From Oscillospiraceae bacterium (lineage in GTDB: Bacteria > Bacillota > Clostridia > Oscillospirales > Ruminococcaceae), in the NCBI GenBank assembly GCA_031280965.1, contig JAITFZ010000013.1, positions 103,058 to 167,057 on the forward strand: 64,000 nt of DNA. Reading direction: 5' to 3'. The notes under the pieces are model-generated. The model searched no databases and was not told where the DNA came from. It saw nothing but the letters and a program-made list of their open reading frames with translations. Numbering within the stretch: position 1 is the stretch's first letter; the number at the start of each line of letters is the position of its first letter. A program made the position numbers and the translations under genes. Below are positions 8,326 to 16,759 of the stretch, piece after piece.

Positions 8326-10338
8326 ATGAAGCGCTGGAACTTACGGCAAACCGTTAATAACACCGCCTGCGACTCGTTAGCGTCGCACATAATAGCGGCG
8401 CGGGGTGTAAACATAGAAACTCAGGGAATTTCCGACCCTCTTTTAATCTCCGGCATGGAAAAAGGCGCGGAGGTAATAAAAGCCGCACTGTACAGCGGCG
8501 GGAAGATTGCTGTTTTCGGGGATTATGACTGCGACGGTGTGACGAGTACAGTCATGCTTTATCAGTACCTTACCGCGCAGGGCGGCGAGGTTGAATGGTA
8601 TATTCCGTCGCGGGACGAGGGTTACGGGCTTAATACCAATGCAATTGACGAACTTGCCGAAAAAGGCGTAGAACTGATTATTACAGTAGATAACGGAATA
8701 AGCGCGGCGCGGGAAGCCGCTTATATAAAAAGCCTGGGTATAAAGCTTGTGATTACCGACCACCACGCAGTCCCCGATGTAATGCCGGAAGCCGATGCTG
8801 TTATTAACCCTAAGCGCCCTGACGATGAATCGCCGTTTAAGGAGCTTGCGGGTTGCGGCGTGGTACTGAAGCTTATTATGGCGATGGAGGGGGATATTGA
8901 GGGCGTTTTGGAGCAATTCGCGGATTTGGCGGCTATTGGTACAATAGGCGACGTTGTGCCGCTTCTCGGGGAGAACCGCGAGATAGTAAAGCGCGGACTT
9001 GAAATCATGCCCTACACCGAGAACATAGGTCTGTATAAGCTTTTGAGGCAGAGCGGGTTTTCCCTTGACGAGGACGACAACGGCAGATTAACGGCGGGAG
9101 CGCTTTCGTTCACTGTCTGTCCGAGAATAAATGCGGCGGGGCGTTTCACCCACGCGAAGAAAGCGGCGGAGCTTCTGCTTTCGGAAAGCGAGGAGGCGGC
9201 GGAACTGCGAAGCGCGGAACTGACTGAGCTTAATAATATGCGGCGCGAGGTTGAAGCCGATATTTTGAGTCAAATCGATGCGGTAATTTCCGAAAATCCG
9301 GGTATGCTTTCTGAGCGTGTTTTGGTTTTACGCGGCGAGAACTGGCACAGCGGCGTAATCGGCATTGTTTCTTCCCGCTTGCTGACTAAGTGGGGTAAAC
9401 CCAATATCATCATAGCCGACGATGGCGAAAATCTGCGCGGAAGCGCACGGAGCGTTGAGGGATTCCCGCTTGTTCCGCTAATGGAGCATTGCCGGAATTT
9501 TCTCGAAAAATTCGGCGGGCATGTTAAGGCGGCGGGCTTCACCGCAAAATCGGAGAATTATAACGCTCTTACAGAGAGCATAAAAAGCTACAGCGAGCAG
9601 AATTATCTGCAGATGCCTGTTGATGTATTTAATATTGACAAGATTATCGAGCCGGAGGATTTAAGTCTTTTGCAGGTTGAGGGGCTGAAGAAGTTAGCGC
9701 CTTTTGGCGAGGGAAACCCCGTCGCGTTGTTTTTAATGCAAAACTGTGTAATTCTTTCAAAAAAGCCGCTGAAGGACGGCAAATACTTGTCGTTCAATGT
9801 TAAAATCGGCAGCGCGGTTCAAAAAATACTCGATTTCGGCTGTACTTATGACGATTTTACTTATGAAAACGGGCAGACCGTCGATATATTAGTAACACTT
9901 GATATAAATGAGTATAATAATGTTAAGAGTGTGTCGGCACAGCTAAAAGATATTCGCCCTGCCGGATTTAATCAGGAAAAACATTTTGCGGCGCACAGCA
10001 CATATGAAAGCCTTGTAAGAGGCGAGAAAATTGCTTCCGCTCTTGCCGCGCGCGCCATACCGGAGAAGGACGATATTAAAATCATCTACGATATTCTGCG
10101 GCTGTTCACGAATTCTACGGACGCACATACCGGCAGAGTTTATGCAGAGGCATCGGCGAGAGGGCTTAATTATTGCAAGTTCAGGATTATTCTTGATGTT
10201 TTGAAGGAGTTTGGGTTAATAGAACACGATATAATTAACAACAAAGTAAAGCTGAAACCCGTAACCGAAAAGGCAAACCTGGAAAGTTCTCGCATTTTGA
10301 AGGAAATGCGAGCGTTAGTCGGAGTTGAAAAGTTATGA
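8326..10338 (+). CDS. recJ: Single-stranded-DNA-specific exonuclease RecJ
   Basis: RecJ degrades 5' single-stranded DNA in recombination and mismatch repair. The 670-aa product carries the DHH phosphoesterase motifs in order: GDYDCDG (near residue 65), ITVDNG, ITDHHAVP (near residue 144) and AAIGTIGDVVPL, then the DHHA1 region with INAAGRFTHAKKA and a C-terminal oligonucleotide-binding part. The catalytic aspartates and histidines are present. The ATG at 8326 follows AAAGAGG; the longer in-frame GTG at 8227 would precede the promoter and is rejected. The stop overlaps the rel start (ATGA). The recJ-rel order is common in Firmicutes and Clostridia. Confidence 0.93.
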   Translation: MKRWNLRQTVNNTACDSLASHIIAARGVNIETQGISDPLLISGMEKGAEVIKAALYSGGKIAVFGDYDCDGVTSTVMLYQYLTAQGGEVEWYIPSRDEGYGLNTNAIDELAEKGVELIITVDNGISAAREAAYIKSLGIKLVITDHHAVPDVMPEADAVINPKRPDDESPFKELAGCGVVLKLIMAMEGDIEGVLEQFADLAAIGTIGDVVPLLGENREIVKRGLEIMPYTENIGLYKLLRQSGFSLDEDDNGRLTAGALSFTVCPRINAAGRFTHAKKAAELLLSESEEAAELRSAELTELNNMRREVEADILSQIDAVISENPGMLSERVLVLRGENWHSGVIGIVSSRLLTKWGKPNIIIADDGENLRGSARSVEGFPLVPLMEHCRNFLEKFGGHVKAAGFTAKSENYNALTESIKSYSEQNYLQMPVDVFNIDKIIEPEDLSLLQVEGLKKLAPFGEGNPVALFLMQNCVILSKKPLKDGKYLSFNVKIGSAVQKILDFGCTYDDFTYENGQTVDILVTLDINEYNNVKSVSAQLKDIRPAGFNQEKHFAAHSTYESLVRGEKIASALAARAIPEKDDIKIIYDILRLFTNSTDAHTGRVYAEASARGLNYCKFRIILDVLKEFGLIEHDIINNKVKLKPVTEKANLESSRILKEMRALVGVEKL

Positions 10339-12506
10339 ACTGCACCAACATAGACGTTTTGATGTCTAAAATATTGGCAGCCGGAAAAGGCCGTTATGAC
10401 CTTGAAAAAATCATGGCGGCTTATGAACTTGCGAACGACGCGCACGAGGGTCAACTACGCAGTTCCGGCGAGCCGTACATATCGCACCCGCTTGCAGTGG
10501 CGTGTATTCTTTTGGAGTTCAATATGGACACCGACACCATAGCCGCCGCGATTTTACACGACATATTAGAGGACACCGATACCGAGCTTAAACTGCTGAA
10601 GAAGAGGTTCGGGGGGGACGTTGCGTTTTTGGTTGACGGCGTGACAAAAATAGGACAGGTTCCTTTTGATTTTACGAAAGAGGAGCAGGAAGCGGAAAAC
10701 ACACGCAAAATCCTAATGGCAATGTCAAAAGATGAGCGCGTAATTCTGATTAAGCTTGCAGACCGGCTTCATAATATGCGTACCCTTGAATTCCGTTCGA
10801 CTGACAAACAGCGTCAGGCCGCCTTTGAAACCATGAATTTTTTCGCTCCTATCGCCCATCGGCTCGGCATGAACAGTATTAAGGAAGAAATGGAAGATTT
10901 GTCGATTCGCTATCTTGACCCATACGGTTTCATGGAAATAGAAAAGCAGATAAATCAGCGCAAAGAACAGCGCAATACCTTTATAAGCAAGACTAAAATA
11001 AGGATATTAGAGCGCGTAGGGAAGATGGAGCCTGCGCCCGTTATTGTGGGGCGGGTTAAGAGCGCTTACAGCATTTACAAAAAAGTTATTGTTGAGGGTA
11101 AAAACTTCGATGAGATTTATGACATATATGCGGTACGCATAATTTTGCAGTCGGTCATAGAATGTTATAATATCCTCGGAGTTATCCACGATATGTTCCG
11201 CCCGCTTCCGGGCAGATTTAAGGATTATATCGCGACCCCTAAGCCTAACCGTTATCAGTCGCTTCATACTACGGTAGTGGGCAGGGACGCAATACCTTTC
11301 GAGGTGCAAATACGCACACAGGACATGCACGAAACCGCCGAATACGGCGTAGCCGCGCACTGGAAGTACAAGGGCGGATTAAAAGGAAAATCCGTGTCCG
11401 CCGATACGAGGGTGAAGTGGATACGGCACATTTTGGAACAACAGCAGGAAGCCGAGGATATAGGACATCTCGCCGAAGCGATTAAAACCGACCTTGCCAC
11501 CGATGATGTTTATGTGTTTACGCCCAAAGGCGATATAATCACACTGCCGTTGGGCGCTACGGTGATAGATTTTGCCTACGCGATTCACAGCGGCGTAGGA
11601 AACAAGATGTACGGCGCAAAGGTTAACGGACGTATGGTCAACTTGGAATACAAGCTTGAAATAGGCAATCTCGTTGAGATTGTAACAAAAAATTCTGATA
11701 ATATCGGGCCGAACAGAAACTGGCTTGATATTGTAAAAACCAATCAGGCAAAAGCCAAGATTCGCGCCTGGCTCAAGAAAGAACGCCGCCCCGAAAACAT
11801 AGCGGAAGGCAAAAAAAATCTCGAGCGCGAACTCAAGCGAAACAGCATATCCTTAGAGGAAGAACTGCTTAAAAAAGCGGCTAAGGAACTGCGTTATGAG
11901 AGCATTGACGAATTATTTGCGGCAATAGGTTACGGCGGTATACAAATGACCCGCGTAATGTCAAAAATCAAAGAGATTTATGCCGCGCAAATCAAAAGCG
12001 AGGATGAACTCGACAGCGGCAACGTCGATTTAAGTGAAAGCATCGCGAAAAAGCAGTCGGCAGGCGTTATTGTCGAGGGAATCGACAACTGTTTAATAAG
12101 GTTCGCTAACTGCTGTACGCCTTTGCCGGGCGATGAAATCACAGGTTTCGTCACACGCGGGTACGGCGTTTCGGTGCATAAAAAGGACTGTGCCAATGTT
12201 ATTATTAATTCAGAAAACTACCGTGAGCGTTTAATTAATGTTTCATGGGTGCCGAACCACGGTTTGTATTTTCGTGCGGCGATTGAAGTAATCGCTGTGA
12301 ACAGACATGCGTTAATTTCGGAAATAACCGGCGTAATTTCCGAAAACAGGTTTTCCATATGCGAAATCAAGGCGCGTGAACTCAAAAACGGCAACGCCTG
12401 TATCGAAATTACGCTCGAAATCGCAAACATCGAACAGCTTAAAGGCATATTAACAAAACTGCAAAAAGTAACGGGGGTTATTATGGCGACAAGACGGGAC
12501 GGATAG
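10335..12506 (+). CDS. relA: Bifunctional (p)ppGpp synthetase/hydrolase Rel
   Basis: The 723-aa long-form RelA/SpoT homologue makes and degrades the stringent-response alarmones. Domains in order: HD hydrolase (His37, His51, His75-Asp76 in HDILEDT), synthetase (about residues 230-350, with YDIYAVRIIL and YQSLHTTVVG), TGS (about 385-450, DVYVFTPKGDIITLPLGATV), a zinc-finger/helical region with CCTPLPGDEI, and a C-terminal ACT domain (about 645-720). Both the hydrolase and synthetase motifs look intact, so it is probably bifunctional, as is usual for the single Rel of Firmicutes. Translation is probably coupled to recJ by the ATGA overlap. Confidence 0.95.
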   Translation: MNCTNIDVLMSKILAAGKGRYDLEKIMAAYELANDAHEGQLRSSGEPYISHPLAVACILLEFNMDTDTIAAAILHDILEDTDTELKLLKKRFGGDVAFLVDGVTKIGQVPFDFTKEEQEAENTRKILMAMSKDERVILIKLADRLHNMRTLEFRSTDKQRQAAFETMNFFAPIAHRLGMNSIKEEMEDLSIRYLDPYGFMEIEKQINQRKEQRNTFISKTKIRILERVGKMEPAPVIVGRVKSAYSIYKKVIVEGKNFDEIYDIYAVRIILQSVIECYNILGVIHDMFRPLPGRFKDYIATPKPNRYQSLHTTVVGRDAIPFEVQIRTQDMHETAEYGVAAHWKYKGGLKGKSVSADTRVKWIRHILEQQQEAEDIGHLAEAIKTDLATDDVYVFTPKGDIITLPLGATVIDFAYAIHSGVGNKMYGAKVNGRMVNLEYKLEIGNLVEIVTKNSDNIGPNRNWLDIVKTNQAKAKIRAWLKKERRPENIAEGKKNLERELKRNSISLEEELLKKAAKELRYESIDELFAAIGYGGIQMTRVMSKIKEIYAAQIKSEDELDSGNVDLSESIAKKQSAGVIVEGIDNCLIRFANCCTPLPGDEITGFVTRGYGVSVHKKDCANVIINSENYRERLINVSWVPNHGLYFRAAIEVIAVNRHALISEITGVISENRFSICEIKARELKNGNACIEITLEIANIEQLKGILTKLQKVTGVIMATRRDG

Positions 12507-12541
12507 CGGTTTACGAAAATCTTTTTTGTTGATAATGACAA

Positions 12542-12569
12542 TTGACATTTTTTGCGAATATACTATAAT
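12542..12569 (+). promoter_or_regulatory. Promoter for the 38-aa ORF
   Basis: -35 TTGACA (12542-12547), 16-bp spacer, -10 TATAAT (12564-12569). Both boxes are perfect consensus. Confidence 0.75.
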
Positions 12570-12605
12570 AAATACATGCATTAAAATCAAAGGAGAAAGT
12601 ATATT

Positions 12606-12722
12606 GTGAGCGGCGAAGGAAAAACCGATGAATTAAACGTTAGCGTAAATTTGCTTTTAGAATGGTCTGACAGAGTGGGGAAATTTACTAAAATAGAACT
12701 CATGGACGTTATGTCAGAATGA
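12606..12722 (+). CDS. Small protein of 38 aa, own promoter
   Basis: A GTG at 12606 preceded by AAAGGAG (ten-base spacing) opens a 38-codon ORF. The product starts MSGEGKTDELNVSVNLLLEW and ends in TKIELMDVMSE; it is acidic and helix-prone, with no signal peptide. It lies between a consensus promoter and a terminator-like hairpin, so it looks like an independent transcription unit rather than noise. No family is recognised. It might instead be part of the leader of the downstream Asn/His-rich gene, since no separate promoter for that gene is obvious. Confidence 0.5.
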   Translation: MSGEGKTDELNVSVNLLLEWSDRVGKFTKIELMDVMSE

Positions 12723-12743
12723 AAAAATTTCAATTAATAATAC

Positions 12744-12785
12744 AGCTCTTGCGGTTAACAATAAAATCGGCAAGAGCTTTCTTGT
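12744..12785 (+). terminator. Terminator-like hairpin after the 38-aa ORF
   Basis: A 9-bp perfect stem, AGCTCTTGC (12744-12752) with GCAAGAGCT (12770-12778), a 17-nt loop, then TTCTTGTCTT. The T-tract is interrupted, so partial read-through into the next gene is plausible. Confidence 0.6.
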
Positions 12786-12816
12786 CTTAGAACGAATGAA
12801 AGGTACGAACTTATTT

Positions 12817-13239
12817 ATGAAGAAGTTTGTTTTATGCTTATTCGCAGCTATGGCTGTTTTTGCGCTTTCTACCGGCGCATTCGCCATCGCCAATAACAAC
12901 AATCACGGCGGAACTGCAAATAACGGCACCGGCGTTGTCGGAGCCGCGGAAAATATAGTAGGCGGCGTTGTGAATGGCGCGGAAAACGTAGTAGGCGGCG
13001 TAGCGGACGGTGTGCGCGATATAGTCGGCGCGCCCAACAATCACAACAACCACAATTATAACAATCACAACAACAACCACGCAGCCAACCCCGTTCCTCA
13101 CGCCAACAATGTAGCCGAACATGCGCGTAATGACCGCAACCCCGCAACCGGTCTTGGCTTCGGCTTAATCGAATTCGCCGTAATAGGTACAACTATGCTC
13201 GGTACTGCGGCGCTTGCTAACGGCAAAAAACGCCGTTAA
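12817..13239 (+). CDS. Secreted Asn/His-rich small protein
   Basis: The 140-aa product has a clear Sec signal peptide (KKFVLCLFAAMAVFALS, cleavage likely near TGAFA). It then has three similar repeats around NIVGG, NVVGG and DIVGA (about residues 40-70), an Asn/His tract (about 70-95, alternating HNN/NHN) and a C-terminal hydrophobic segment (IEFAVIGTTMLGTAALA) ending in KKRR. The tail resembles a membrane-retention signal without an LPXTG motif. Clustered histidines suggest metal binding, which is inference. ATG 12817 is preferred for the signal peptide; ATG 12796 is also in frame, and neither has an ideal ribosome binding site. A strong terminator follows. No family is recognised. Confidence 0.65.
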   Translation: MKKFVLCLFAAMAVFALSTGAFAIANNNNHGGTANNGTGVVGAAENIVGGVVNGAENVVGGVADGVRDIVGAPNNHNNHNYNNHNNNHAANPVPHANNVAEHARNDRNPATGLGFGLIEFAVIGTTMLGTAALANGKKRR

Positions 13240-13276
13240 TCAACACGGACAACCGATAATCAATGTTGCTCAAGTC

Positions 13277-13306
13277 AAATCCTCCCGTGTTAATACGGGA
13301 GGATTT
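13277..13306. terminator. Strong bidirectional terminator
   Basis: A 12-bp perfect stem (AAATCCTCCCGT at 13277-13288 with its complement at 13295-13306) and a 6-nt loop, followed by GCATTTTT, separates the convergent Asn/His-rich gene and the flippase gene. Confidence 0.85.
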
Positions 13307-13318
13307 GCATTTTTGCAT

Positions 13319-14779
13319 TTATAAGTGTTTTAACAGTCTTTTCACAACATTGTTCCTGAAGAATGCATCTTTGGTTATATGCAGGTACAGCGCGCTTATT
13401 CCAAGGTAAAATCCCGCGCCGACAATAACTTGAATTAAAATAGTTCCGTACACATCGTTCGCAATAAATCCGACATAGCGCACAAGCGCGTACATGACCG
13501 CTCCGGCAAACACAAAGAAGAGCGTATTTTTAAGGTAAACGCCGACAGGGAGGTGGTTTTTCGCCGCGAATACTACAATTATACATCGCAAACTTTCGGC
13601 GAGAATTGTGCTAATCACTGCGCCGAGCGCCCCGAACCGCGGGATTAAAATTAAGTTTGCGGCAATATTAATTACGGCTCCGGCTACGGTTGAAGCCGTG
13701 TACATTTTATCACGTTTGTTAGGGATTAGATACTGAGTTGACAGCACGCTTTGGAAAGCGAGGAAAGGAATTATAAGGCATAAAGTTCTAATTAAAATGC
13801 CGCACTCCCTGAACGCACCGCCGAAAAACCAAGGCGCGAATCTGTCGGAGATTGCCGCGATTCCGAATGTCATTGCAAAAGCCAAAAGCATGACATACTT
13901 CATCGAAACAAGCATAAGACGGCTTTTTTCGTTCTGCGGGCGGCTTTCGTCCGCGTTGTCTTTGGCGTTAAGGTTTGACATCCGCGGAAGCATTATAGCG
14001 TTAAACGCGGTGATAAAGCCAACGGAAACGAATATGATTTTCTGCGAGTTTTCGTAAAAGCCAAGCTGGATTTTATCTGTCATTGCGCCGAGCATAATCT
14101 TATCAAGTGTGTTAAAAACGCTCAGCGCAATCACCGGAACAAATAAAATTAACATGGGTTTTACATGGGTTTTAATACCGCTCCAAGTCGGTTTCACGAA
14201 AGCGATGAAGCGCTTTACAAACACCCACAATACCGAATGCCCCAGGAAAACGCCAAGCCCCATTATAAGCGTGTATTTCCATAAATCGCCGGGAGATTTC
14301 ACGAAAAGAAAGACGCTTGCTGTAATTGAAAGCTTCACTGCCGTACTTCGTGTGACTGTAAATTTAACCTGTTCAAGTCCGAGAAAAAGCCAGTTTATAT
14401 CAAACAAAGCCGACAAAACCGTAATGGCGTGAATAATAAAATATAACCGGTATTCACCCGCGAAAAAAACAATGAAAACCACGTAAGCCGCAAAAACAAA
14501 AAGCGATATTACAAGATGCAAAAAGAATAAATTGCTGAATGTTCTGTTCAGCTTTTCCTTGTCGTCGCGAACGGCGGCGATGCTTCTGATACCGTGGTTG
14601 CTAAGCCCTAACCTCGCAAAGTATATGAAGTAAGTTACGATAGAAAAAGTGTAAGAATATATACCGATGCCTTCCGCGCCGAGTACCCGCGAAATGTAGG
14701 GCGCGAGAATGAGGGGTATGAGGAGGATTAGGAGTTGGTATAGGCTTTGGTAGAGGAAATTTTTCTTTATGGTGGGCAT
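13319..14779 (-). CDS. Polysaccharide flippase (Wzx-like, MOP superfamily)
   Basis: This 486-aa integral membrane protein has about 14 hydrophobic segments. The N-terminal signature LYQLLILLIPLILAPYISRV followed by LGAEGIGIYSYTFSIVTYF is typical of oligosaccharide flippases, which move lipid-linked repeat units across the cytoplasmic membrane. It is the last gene of the five-gene minus-strand polysaccharide operon and starts 11 bases after the FkbM gene, with AAAGG upstream. Base composition is closer to the backbone than that of the two genes before it. The substrate cannot be predicted; the neighbouring Stealth transferase suggests a phosphodiester-linked glycan. Confidence 0.88.
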   Translation of the reverse strand: MPTIKKNFLYQSLYQLLILLIPLILAPYISRVLGAEGIGIYSYTFSIVTYFIYFARLGLSNHGIRSIAAVRDDKEKLNRTFSNLFFLHLVISLFVFAAYVVFIVFFAGEYRLYFIIHAITVLSALFDINWLFLGLEQVKFTVTRSTAVKLSITASVFLFVKSPGDLWKYTLIMGLGVFLGHSVLWVFVKRFIAFVKPTWSGIKTHVKPMLILFVPVIALSVFNTLDKIMLGAMTDKIQLGFYENSQKIIFVSVGFITAFNAIMLPRMSNLNAKDNADESRPQNEKSRLMLVSMKYVMLLAFAMTFGIAAISDRFAPWFFGGAFRECGILIRTLCLIIPFLAFQSVLSTQYLIPNKRDKMYTASTVAGAVINIAANLILIPRFGALGAVISTILAESLRCIIVVFAAKNHLPVGVYLKNTLFFVFAGAVMYALVRYVGFIANDVYGTILIQVIVGAGFYLGISALYLHITKDAFFRNNVVKRLLKHL

Positions 14780-14790
14780 GTTGATACCTT

Positions 14791-15738
14791 TTAATTCGGG
14801 ACATGTGCGTATATTTTTTTGAACTTTTCTTCTATTATGTATTTGGGGTTAGCGTCAAGAATTATTTCGCGCAATACCTTAGGGTCATCGGGCAAGTGAT
14901 ATGTACAAATGGCTAATTTCGGCGCGAAATCTTTTAACACCTGCTTTGCACCCATTAACATATAGCGCTCTGCGCCCTCTATATCGGCTTTTATGAAATC
15001 TACTTTCGGAATATTATTTTCATGAATAAAATCATCTAATGTAATAGCTTGGACTATATATTTTCTGAAGTTATCATTTTTAACTGAATGACCTATAAAA
15101 TCTAAATGACCGATAGATACTGCATCATCACTAAACATAAATTCTAATTCTGCGGTCTCATGTGAAAGTGCATACTTGCAAATATTTATGTTAGGAATAC
15201 GTCTTGAAATTTTTAAAAGATAATTATTAATAAGATAATCACTTGGTTCAAAAGCATAAGCAATTGCTAATTTGTGAGAAGCGATTGAAGAGAATAATCC
15301 CATGTTCGCGCCGCAATCAATGACAATATCACCTTTTAAAATTTGCACGTTATCCAGTTCATAAGGGCCTTCATTAGTTACTATATCGCAAAGAACTCGA
15401 TTTTCAGTTAAATCGAAAATTAAGAAGTCAATAATTTCTTTCATCAAAACTGTTTTTTCTTCATTTGAGATTGGTTTAGGTATTATCACACCATTAAAAT
15501 CAAACCAACTCTGTTCAGAAGAATCTGTGAAAAGGTCACACATAACTTTATATAAATTTAAGTAAAAAGTTGTTTCCTTTTTATATCCGAAGAAATATCG
15601 ATTTTTATAGTATTTTCTACGCTCAAGCAATGCTGTTTCCAATGGGTTATTCCGAGAAATTTTTACATTTTTATACTTGAAGAGCAATTTAAAAAGTTCG
15701 CCACCCGGAAGACGACTTTTGATTTTTGAAAACGACAT
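14791..15738 (-). CDS. FkbM family methyltransferase
   Basis: The 315-aa product carries the FkbM SAM-methyltransferase core: VIDCGANMGLFSSIASHKL for cofactor binding (about residues 135-155), AYAFEPSDYLINNYL, and VDFIKADIEGAERYMLMGA with the acidic DIEG motif typical of FkbM. Such enzymes O-methylate sugars in surface polysaccharides. The N-terminal 120 residues are not recognised. The gene is markedly AT-rich compared with the flanking chromosome, as is the adjacent Stealth gene, which points to lateral acquisition of this part of the locus. The ribosome binding site is AGGAG. Confidence 0.85.
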   Translation of the reverse strand: MSFSKIKSRLPGGELFKLLFKYKNVKISRNNPLETALLERRKYYKNRYFFGYKKETTFYLNLYKVMCDLFTDSSEQSWFDFNGVIIPKPISNEEKTVLMKEIIDFLIFDLTENRVLCDIVTNEGPYELDNVQILKGDIVIDCGANMGLFSSIASHKLAIAYAFEPSDYLINNYLLKISRRIPNINICKYALSHETAELEFMFSDDAVSIGHLDFIGHSVKNDNFRKYIVQAITLDDFIHENNIPKVDFIKADIEGAERYMLMGAKQVLKDFAPKLAICTYHLPDDPKVLREIILDANPKYIIEEKFKKIYAHVPN

Positions 15739-15749
15739 ATTCTTTTCTC

Positions 15750-16754
15750 CTAAATTTCAAATCCGGACTTTTCCGGCAATATTTTTTCAAAGCTTTCAAT
15801 TACAGCATTTTTATATTTTATAAAATTGTCATGGCTTAATTCCTCATCGTTTATACAAATCATTTTCCCTTTTTGCTTTTTTATATAATTTGTTGTTCTG
15901 CTCAATTCCGCATTGTTTCTTATGACAAAAGATTTTCCTGTTTTAAAACTTCTTGGTACAAAATTACCTGTTGCTAATTGCCAGTTTTTAAAAATATATT
16001 GATTAAAATCCGCATAATTTCTAAATTTATTAGAGGAGGTTTCATGTAATTTTTTTCCTTCTTTTTCCCATAATTCAACTATTGTTGATTTACAAAGAGA
16101 ATTAGCGAGATGTTGTTGCCATATTCCCGTAAATCGCTTATAAGGTAAATTAAGAAATGTTGATATAAGCGCGCGTCCATACTTTAAATTAAACCACTTG
16201 AAAAAGTTGTTGAGAAGCACTTTTTTTTTATTAAAATACTGATTCAATAATCCGGCGGAACGTTCAGCGCAAAAAGTAAAGCTTTCATTTTCGTTGTGCG
16301 AATGAGCGTGGAGAATTGCCATATCGCACGGCATACCGTTTTTGAAGAAATTCTTCTGTTTGGTTTTTTTGATAACAAACGTATCATCATTGAAATATAC
16401 AAAATGTTCCGAAAGCCCTTTTATGCGATGGAGATTTAATTCAATAGTATGCGAGCTGAACGTCGGTAAATATTCTTTAGGAATATAGTCTTCATGCTTG
16501 ATTATTTTCAGCTTTGGGTGATTAATGTTAAGCCATTCGGGCAAATGTCCCCATGTTACGAAAAAAATATTGTTAACCCACGGTGCGAATTTTTCCACAC
16601 CTCTAAACCAATACTGAAGGTTATCCCAGTCCCTGTACCGGCAGGCTCGCGAGTCAGTGTTGGCATCGGGACGATACTTATTTCGTTCCTTCTGCCATTG
16701 CGGGTCGTTTCCGTCAACCCAGATTATAACGAAGTCAATAGGGTAACTGCTCAT
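15750..16754 (-). CDS. Stealth-type sugar-phosphate transferase
   Basis: The 334-aa protein shows the conserved blocks of the Stealth family: block 1 IDFVIIWVDGNDPQW at the N-terminus, block 2 from RYRDWDNLQYWFRGVEKFAP through FFVTWGHLPEWL to FVYFNDDTFV, and block 3 near WQQHLANSL. Characterised Stealth proteins transfer hexose-1-phosphate (for example GlcNAc-1-phosphate) to make phosphodiester-linked capsules. The ribosome binding site GGGAGGTG overlaps the end of the EpsG-like gene, so the two are coupled. The gene is visibly AT-rich. Its presence next to a polymerase and flippase suggests a teichoic-acid-like or phosphoglycan surface polymer. Confidence 0.88.
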   Translation of the reverse strand: MSSYPIDFVIIWVDGNDPQWQKERNKYRPDANTDSRACRYRDWDNLQYWFRGVEKFAPWVNNIFFVTWGHLPEWLNINHPKLKIIKHEDYIPKEYLPTFSSHTIELNLHRIKGLSEHFVYFNDDTFVIKKTKQKNFFKNGMPCDMAILHAHSHNENESFTFCAERSAGLLNQYFNKKKVLLNNFFKWFNLKYGRALISTFLNLPYKRFTGIWQQHLANSLCKSTIVELWEKEGKKLHETSSNKFRNYADFNQYIFKNWQLATGNFVPRSFKTGKSFVIRNNAELSRTTNYIKKQKGKMICINDEELSHDNFIKYKNAVIESFEKILPEKSGFEI

Positions 16755-16759
16755 TTAAT

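Noticed and set aside
12838..13192. Two minus-strand ORFs opposite the Asn/His-rich gene
   Set aside because: They are low-complexity antisense readings of the repetitive coding region; the plus strand has a proper signal peptide.
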